Source of the DNA: Thermoplasmata archaeon
GTDB lineage: Archaea > Thermoplasmatota > Thermoplasmata > Lutacidiplasmatales > UBA184
Direction: 5' to 3'
Assembly (NCBI GenBank): GCA_030043855.1
Contig: JASHWW010000033.1
Coordinates: 1-9,342 of the forward strand
DNA length: 9,342 bases
In this document: positions 5,258 through 9,342 of the stretch, one piece after another
Numbering within the stretch: the stretch's first letter is position 1
Layout: each line of letters begins with the position of its first letter
Made by a program: the position numbers and the translations under genes
Notes under the pieces: model-generated
The model's input: the letters and a program-made list of their open reading frames with translations, nothing else
The model's database searches: none
What the model was told of the DNA's origin: nothing

Positions 5258-6880
5258 ATGCTTCAGGGGACCCCTATCCTCGTCCTGAAGGAAGGAACGG
5301 AACGCGAACGCGGCAAGGGCGCCTCGGCCGGCAACATCGCCGCGGCGCGCGCCATCGCCGACACCGTGCGCACGACCCTCGGGCCGCGCGGCATGGACAA
5401 GATGCTCGTCGACTCGATGGGCGACATCACGATCACGAACGACGGCGTCACGATCCTCAAGGAGGTCGACGTCGAGCACCCGGCCGCCAAGATGCTGGTC
5501 GAGGTCGCGAAGACCCAGGACCAGCAGTGCGGCGACGGGACGACGACGGCCGTCGTCCTCGCCGGCGAGTTCCTGAAGCGGTCCGAGTACCTCCTCGAGC
5601 AGAACGTCCACCCGACGGTCATCACCCGCGGATTCCAGCTCGCCCTGCAGGAGGCGCGTCGCCTTCTGGAGTCGGAGATCGGGACCCCGGTGAAGGCCGA
5701 GGACGAGGCGATCCTCGTCGACTGCGCGATCACCGCGATGGGCTCGAAGGGCGTCTACGGCTCGCGCGAGGAGCTCGCGAAGATCGTCGTGAACGCGGTC
5801 CGGAAGATCGCGGAGGTCCGCGGCGGCAAGACCGTCTGCGACGTCGACCAGATCAAGGTCGAGAAGCGGCACGGCGGGACCATCGCCGACACCCAGCTCA
5901 TCGAGGGGATCATCCTCGACAAGGAGCGAGGGCACCCCCGGATGCCGACCGAGATCCAGGACGCGAAGATCGCGCTCCTCAACTCGGCGCTCGAGATCAA
6001 GAAGACCGAGATCGAGAGCAAGATCAACATCAAGAATCCGAACCAGATCCAGAGCTTCCTCGACGAGGAAGACAAGACGTTCCGCCGGATGATCGATGCG
6101 ATCAAGGCGGCGGGCGCGAACGTCGTCGTCTGCCAGAAGGGGATCGACGACGTCGTCCTCCACTACCTCGCGAAGGAGGGGATCTACGCCGTGAAGCAGG
6201 TCAAGGAGTCCGACCTGCAGAAGCTCGCCCGGGCGACCGGCGGGAAGATCGTCACGGGGATCAAGGAGCTCTCCGCGGCCGACCTCGGGAAGGCGGCGAA
6301 GGTCGACGAGCGGAAGGTCGGGGACGACGACATGACGTACGTCACCGGCTGTTCGAACCCGCGCTCCGTCTCGATCCTCATCCGCGGCGGGACCGAGCAC
6401 GTCACGCAGGAAGTCGAGCGGTCGCTCCACGACGCGCTCAAGGTCGTCGCCAGCGTCCTCGAGGACGGGGTCGTCTGCCCCGGCGGCGGCGCGACCGAGA
6501 TCGACCTCGCGGTGAAGCTCCGCAAGTGGGCCGCGTCCGTTGGGGGCCGCGAGCAGCTCGCGGTCGAGGCGTTCGCGCAGTCGCTCGAGGCGGTCCCGTG
6601 GGCCCTCGCCGAGAACGGCGGGTACGACTCGATCAACACGCTCATCGAGCTTCGCAGCGCCCACACCGGCGCCAGCGCCAACAAGAACGTCGGCGTCAAC
6701 CTCGCCGACGGGAAGGCGGCCGACATGTGGAAGCTGCGCGTGATCGAGCCGATGCGCGTCAAGAGCCAGGCGCTCACCTCGGCGACCGAGGTCGCCGACA
6801 TGGTGCTCCGGATCGACGACATCATCGCCTCGAAGAAGTCGTCCCCGGCACCGCCCTCTGGCGGCGGCCACGACCACTAG
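5258..6880 (+). CDS. ths: Thermosome subunit (archaeal group II chaperonin, TCP-1/Cpn60 family)
   Basis: This 540-residue protein is full length for the family. It forms the double-ring ATP-driven folding chamber in the cytosol. Seen in order are TTLGPRGMDKMLVD (39-52), TITNDGVTI (58-66, Asp62), GDGTTTAVVLAGE (92-104, Asp93), the apical region (about 210-370), VERSLHDAL (387-394, with the expected catalytic Asp392), CPGGGATEIDLAV (407-419) and LAENGGYDSINTLIELRSAHT (450-470). The C-terminus is short and ends GGGHDH; the Gly-Gly-Met repeat common in group II chaperonins is absent. Cys91 directly before GDGTTT is unusual, since Val is typical there. ATG 5258 is preceded by GGTGA (5249-5253) and lies just after a TATA box. 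An out-of-frame ATG at 5247 starts only a short overlapping frame. Codon choice is strongly biased to C/G-ending codons, as expected for a highly expressed gene. Confidence 0.98.
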   Translation: MLQGTPILVLKEGTERERGKGASAGNIAAARAIADTVRTTLGPRGMDKMLVDSMGDITITNDGVTILKEVDVEHPAAKMLVEVAKTQDQQCGDGTTTAVVLAGEFLKRSEYLLEQNVHPTVITRGFQLALQEARRLLESEIGTPVKAEDEAILVDCAITAMGSKGVYGSREELAKIVVNAVRKIAEVRGGKTVCDVDQIKVEKRHGGTIADTQLIEGIILDKERGHPRMPTEIQDAKIALLNSALEIKKTEIESKINIKNPNQIQSFLDEEDKTFRRMIDAIKAAGANVVVCQKGIDDVVLHYLAKEGIYAVKQVKESDLQKLARATGGKIVTGIKELSAADLGKAAKVDERKVGDDDMTYVTGCSNPRSVSILIRGGTEHVTQEVERSLHDALKVVASVLEDGVVCPGGGATEIDLAVKLRKWAASVGGREQLAVEAFAQSLEAVPWALAENGGYDSINTLIELRSAHTGASANKNVGVNLADGKAADMWKLRVIEPMRVKSQALTSATEVADMVLRIDDIIASKKSSPAPPSGGGHDH

Positions 6881-6897
6881 CGCCACCCGTTCCCCCC

Positions 6898-6932
6898 TCG
6901 GGCCGGCGACCCGCCGGCCCGAAGCTTTCTTT
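6898..6932 (+). terminator. Hairpin plus T-rich tract after the thermosome gene
   Basis: TCGGGCCGGC (6898-6907), loop GACCC, and GCCGGCCCGA (6913-6922) form a perfect 10-bp stem starting 17 nt after the thermosome stop. It is followed by TTTCTTT at 6926-6932. Archaeal RNA polymerase terminates at T-rich tracts, so this is a good terminator candidate. The same T-rich tract overlaps the TATA-like box of the next gene. Confidence 0.65.
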
Positions 6933-6933
6933 A
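6920..6933 (+). promoter_or_regulatory. BRE/TATA-like promoter of the 133-residue gene
   Basis: CCGAAG is followed by TTTCTTTA (6926-6933), an arrangement like the archaeal BRE (CGAAA-type) plus TATA box. The box centre is about 27 nt before ATG 6957, which places transcription start at or next to the A of the ATG, so the message is probably leaderless. There is no convincing Shine-Dalgarno before this start, in agreement. Confidence 0.5.
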
Positions 6934-6956
6934 GGGGGGCCGAATAGGGCCGCCCC

Positions 6957-7358
6957 ATGCGCACGAAGCCGGTCGAAGGGGTGCTGCGGCTCGACGTCGT
7001 CGCGCTCGACCCCCGGCCCGCGGTCTACCTCTCCTACGACGGCCTCGCGGGCGTCAGCCAGCGGCCGATCCTGCGCGACCTCATCGACGAGCTGGAGCGC
7101 AAGGGTCCCGAGGAGCTCACGAAGTTCCTGACCGCCCTGCGGCAGCGCCGGTCCGGCCAGGTCCACGTCTACTTCTCCGACTACGTCAGCTACGGAATCG
7201 GCGGCGGCGACGCGGCCGCGGAGTTCTTCCTCGGCACGTTCCTCCTGCTGCACGAGCCGGCGCGACCGGCGGGCAAGGAGGCGGCCGTCCCCGAGCACCT
7301 CGCGCTCCACCGGCCCGGCGGCGTCGAGCGGCTCTCGCTCGAGGGCCCCAACACCTAG
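6957..7358 (+). CDS. Hypothetical 133-residue soluble protein
   Basis: I do not recognise this protein. Its reality is supported by a TATA-like box at leaderless spacing, an ATG start, and a balanced alternating pattern: a beta-rich start (VLRLDVVALDPRPAVYLSY, 9-27), an amphipathic helix (PILRDLIDELERKGPEELTK, 37-56), a strand (GQVHVYFSDYVSYG, 67-80), a Gly turn GIGGG, a helix (AAAEFFLGTFLLLHE, 86-100) and a short C-terminal tail. The helix at 86-100 is hydrophobic but too short and acidic-ended for a membrane span. Aromatic and acidic residues at 72-79 and the Gly-rich turn are the most conspicuous possible site. No catalytic signature is visible. It lies between the thermosome and lysyl-tRNA synthetase genes, all on the same strand, with 46 nt to lysS. 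Confidence 0.75.
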   Translation: MRTKPVEGVLRLDVVALDPRPAVYLSYDGLAGVSQRPILRDLIDELERKGPEELTKFLTALRQRRSGQVHVYFSDYVSYGIGGGDAAAEFFLGTFLLLHEPARPAGKEAAVPEHLALHRPGGVERLSLEGPNT

Positions 7359-7370
7359 ACGGACCGAGCC

Positions 7371-7378
7371 ATTTTCTA
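7371..7378 (+). promoter_or_regulatory. TATA-like box upstream of lysS
   Basis: ATTTTCTA lies in otherwise GC-rich DNA between the preceding stop and lysS. Its centre is about 30 nt before ATG 7405, giving an expected leader of 0-5 nt, and no Shine-Dalgarno precedes the ATG. This suggests lysS has its own leaderless transcript. Confidence 0.5.
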
Positions 7379-7404
7379 CCCGGCCGCGCCTCGGCGGTCG
7401 TCCG

Positions 7405-8880
7405 ATGCCCGAGGAGAGCCGCCTGGAGGAGGAGCGCCGCGCGAAGGTCGCTCGCTGGCGGGCCGAGGGTCGCGAGCCGTATCCGTGGTCGTTCCCGGAC
7501 CGCGTCGGCACCGATGCGGTGCGGTCCGCCGCCCAGGCGCTGGCGCCCGGCGCCGACGCCCCCGGCACGACGTATCGCGTCGCCGGCCGCGTCCGCGCGA
7601 TCCGCCAGCACGGACGCACGACGTTCGCCGACCTCGATGACGAGGCTGGCGAGCTGCAGCTCCTCGTCCGGGTCGACGATCTCGGCGAGGAGGCGTACCG
7701 CGCCTGGCTCGCCGACCTGGACCCGGGGGACCTGATCGGCGCGGAGGGGATCGCGGCCCACTCCCGCCGCGGCGAGCCGTCGCTGCTGGTGCGCTCTCTC
7801 ACCCTGCTGGCGAAGGCGATCTCCCCGCCCCCCGAGAAGTACCACGGGCTCCAGGATGTCGAGGAGCGGATCCGTCGGAGGTACCTCGACCTCCTCGCGT
7901 CGCCCGAGAGCCGGGCCCGCTTCCGGGCCCGCTCGCTGCTGATCCGGGAGTGCCGCAGCTACCTCAACGACGCCGGATTCCTGGAGGTCGAGACGCCCGT
8001 TCTATTGCCCGTCGCCAGCGGCGCCGCGGCGGCTCCGTTCGTCACACGCTCCCGCTACCTCGACGAGGAGGTCCAGCTTCGCATCGCCCTCGAGCTGCCG
8101 CTCAAGCGTCTGCTCGTCGGTGGCTTCGAGCGCGTCTTCGAGCTCGGCCGCGTCTTCCGGAACGAGGACCTCGACTCGATCCACTCGCCCGAGTTCACGA
8201 TGCTCGAGGCGTACTGGGCCTACGCCGACTACCACGACATGCGCCGGCTGGTCGAGGGATTGTACGCGCATCTCGGCCGCCGGGCGCTGACGCTGTTCCC
8301 GGACGTGGCGGGAGTCCGGGAGGCGGCGGAGGCGTTCGAGCGGGGGTTCGCCACCGTGGATTTCCTCGAGGAGCTCGAGCGGACGAGCGGCGTCCGCGAT
8401 CTCGGGTCGAAGAGCCGGGAGGAGCTCCGGGAGCTCGCCCGCGCCGCCGGCTCCTCGGTCCCGGACGATTCCCCGGCCGGGGTCTTCCTCGACAAGTTGT
8501 TCGAACACTACGTCGAGCCGGGGTTGACCGCGCCGACGTTCGTTGTCGACCACCCGGCGAGCACGACACCGCTCGCGAAGCGCCACCGGTCCAAGTCGGG
8601 CCGGGTCGAGCGGTTCGAGTTCTACTATCGCGGATTCGAGCTCGGGAACGCCTACACGGAACTGAACGACCCCGACGAGCAGGAGCGACGGTTCCGGGAG
8701 CAGCTCCACGCGCGGGGAGCGGACCAGTACGCGTACGACGAGGACTTCGTCCGTGCGCTCCGGCACGGGATGCCACCGTCGACCGGCATCGGCATCGGGA
8801 TCGACCGGATGGCGATGGCGTTCACCGCCGCGGCGTCGATCAAGGACGTCATCCTGTTCCCGCTGGCCCGCCGGCGCTGA
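7405..8880 (+). CDS. lysS: Lysyl-tRNA synthetase, class II
   Basis: This 491-residue enzyme charges tRNA-Lys with lysine using ATP. The N-terminal helix leads to an OB-fold anticodon-binding domain (about 56-138, with TYRVAGRVRAIRQHGRTTFADL). The catalytic core has motif 1 (GFLEVETPVLLP, 191-202), motif 2 (FELGRVFRNED, 245-255, then SPEFTMLEAYWAYADY) and motif 3 (GIGIGIDRMAM, 461-471). Lysine-pocket residues known from E. coli LysU appear to be present: Glu230, Glu268, Tyr270, Asn415 and Glu419, with Tyr417 where LysU has Phe. FELGNAYTELNDPDEQ and DEDFVRALRHGMPPSTG are typical. Two family-invariant-looking stretches differ: PVASGAAAAPF where IPGGAxARPF is usual (one Gly lost), and RIALELPLK where RIAPELYLK is usual. 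Many archaea use the unrelated class I enzyme, so a class II enzyme here is worth noting; it need not be recent transfer. Confidence 0.96.
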   Translation: MPEESRLEEERRAKVARWRAEGREPYPWSFPDRVGTDAVRSAAQALAPGADAPGTTYRVAGRVRAIRQHGRTTFADLDDEAGELQLLVRVDDLGEEAYRAWLADLDPGDLIGAEGIAAHSRRGEPSLLVRSLTLLAKAISPPPEKYHGLQDVEERIRRRYLDLLASPESRARFRARSLLIRECRSYLNDAGFLEVETPVLLPVASGAAAAPFVTRSRYLDEEVQLRIALELPLKRLLVGGFERVFELGRVFRNEDLDSIHSPEFTMLEAYWAYADYHDMRRLVEGLYAHLGRRALTLFPDVAGVREAAEAFERGFATVDFLEELERTSGVRDLGSKSREELRELARAAGSSVPDDSPAGVFLDKLFEHYVEPGLTAPTFVVDHPASTTPLAKRHRSKSGRVERFEFYYRGFELGNAYTELNDPDEQERRFREQLHARGADQYAYDEDFVRALRHGMPPSTGIGIGIDRMAMAFTAAASIKDVILFPLARRR

Positions 8881-8894
8881 CCGGACGGCGCGCC

Positions 8895-8902
8895 GCTTAA
8901 GG
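8895..8902 (+). promoter_or_regulatory. Weak TATA-like box upstream of the ABC ATPase gene
   Basis: GCTTAAGG is the only AT-containing block in the 50-nt gap after lysS. Its centre is about 32-33 nt before ATG 8931, so transcription would begin about 6 nt before the start codon. The match to a TATA box is poor, and readthrough from lysS is an alternative. Confidence 0.35.
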
Positions 8903-8908
8903 CCCGCT

Positions 8909-8925
8909 CCGACCCGGGGGGTCGG
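8909..8925 (+). repeat. 7-bp inverted repeat just upstream of the ABC ATPase gene
   Basis: CCGACCC (8909-8915), loop GGG and GGGTCGG (8919-8925) form a perfect stem ending 5 nt before ATG 8931. It has no following T tract. It could be an operator near the transcription start or a weak lysS terminator stem. Confidence 0.35.
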
Positions 8926-8930
8926 GTCGC

Positions 8931-9342
8931 ATGGCCGAGCCGAACGCTCCCCCGCCACTCGCGGTCGAGGGGTTGCGCGTCGTCTACGGCGAGCGGCTCG
9001 CGGTCTCCGACCTGACCTTCGAAGTCCGACCGGGGGAGATCTACGGGCTTCTCGGCTCGAACGGCGCCGGGAAATCGAGCACGATCAAGTCCGTCGTGGG
9101 CCTCGTCCGCCCCGTGGCCGGCCGGGTCCTCGTCTTCGGAAAGGACGTCCGGGAGGCGCCGATCTGGGTGAAGGAGCGGTCCGGCTACGTCCCCGAGACC
9201 TCGCTCCTCTACGAAGCGTTGACTCCGCGCGAATTCCTGGAGTTCGTCGCCGGCGTCCGCCGGCTCGATCCGGCGACCGCGACCCAACGGGCGAACGCGT
9301 ACGCGGCCGCGTTCCGCCTCGAGTCCGAGTTCGACGAGCCGA
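8931..9342 (+). CDS. ABC transporter ATP-binding protein, 3' partial
   Basis: The first 137 residues are visible, and the frame runs off the window. The N-terminal half of an ABC ATPase domain is clear: LAVEGLRVVYGERLAVSDLTF (the A-loop Tyr is in VVYG), then Walker A GSNGAGKSS (42-50), then GYVPETSLLYEALTPREFL (85-103) in the Q-loop region. The YVPE form in place of a Q-loop Gln, with the LYEALTPREFLEFVAGVR stretch, is typical of ATPases paired with ABC-2-type permeases (exporters, NatA/DrrA-like). The signature motif, Walker B and any permease partner lie outside the window, so the substrate cannot be inferred. ATG 8931 is favoured by a GGG-rich stretch upstream and by its position after the weak TATA-like box. 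It is 50 nt downstream of lysS on the same strand. Confidence 0.93.
   Translation, partial: MAEPNAPPPLAVEGLRVVYGERLAVSDLTFEVRPGEIYGLLGSNGAGKSSTIKSVVGLVRPVAGRVLVFGKDVREAPIWVKERSGYVPETSLLYEALTPREFLEFVAGVRRLDPATATQRANAYAAAFRLESEFDEP

Noticed and set aside
7389..7414. CCTCGG and CCGAGG flank the lysS ATG, resembling the hairpin at 5018-5044
   Set aside because: Only 6 bp with a 14-nt loop, and the predicted transcription start near 7401 would leave the 5' arm out of the message.

Overview
The window is a 9.3 kb piece of a very GC-rich archaeal chromosome. The archaeal assignment rests on a group II chaperonin (thermosome) and on AT-rich TATA-type boxes 26-33 nt upstream of start codons, which imply leaderless or very short-leader mRNAs. 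A GC-rich member of the Thermoplasmatota (soil or acid lineages) would fit, but this is inference: no rRNA or other decisive marker is present.

Region A (1-4058, + strand) is the 3' part of an operon for a membrane-bound complex of the group 4 [NiFe]-hydrogenase / complex I superfamily. It holds a large (NuoD/HycE-like) subunit cut by the window edge, a half-ferredoxin fused to the NuoB/HycG-like small subunit, and a HyfB/HycC-like antiporter subunit. The large subunit has lost all four cysteines that would bind Ni-Fe, while the small subunit keeps all four ligands of its proximal [4Fe-4S] cluster and the ferredoxin part keeps one complete cluster set. This is the signature of an energy-converting hydrogenase-related (Ehr) complex, not a hydrogenase. 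It should take electrons, perhaps from ferredoxin, and couple their transfer to an unidentified acceptor, perhaps a quinone, to ion translocation.

Region B (4073-5028, - strand) is a two-gene unit: an unrecognised 159-residue protein with a helical, coiled-coil-like middle, then a universal stress protein with an intact ATP-binding motif, joined by a 4-nt GTGA overlap. The first gene has its ribosome-binding site and start codon in the loop of a perfect 8-bp GC-rich hairpin.

Region C (5029-5257) is a divergent promoter region with one strong TATA box near-symmetric for both strands and a perfect 10-bp palindrome at the expected thermosome transcription start.

Region D (5258-9342, + strand) carries housekeeping genes: the thermosome, an unrecognised 133-residue protein, a class II lysyl-tRNA synthetase, and the start of an ABC transporter ATPase cut by the right edge. 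The last three each have their own TATA-like box at leaderless spacing, so they look like separate transcription units. A hairpin plus T-rich tract after the thermosome gene appears to double as terminator and next promoter.

No rRNA, tRNA, CRISPR array, transposase or phage gene was seen. The most interesting content is the non-hydrogenase respiratory complex, followed by the regulatory structures around the divergent promoter.
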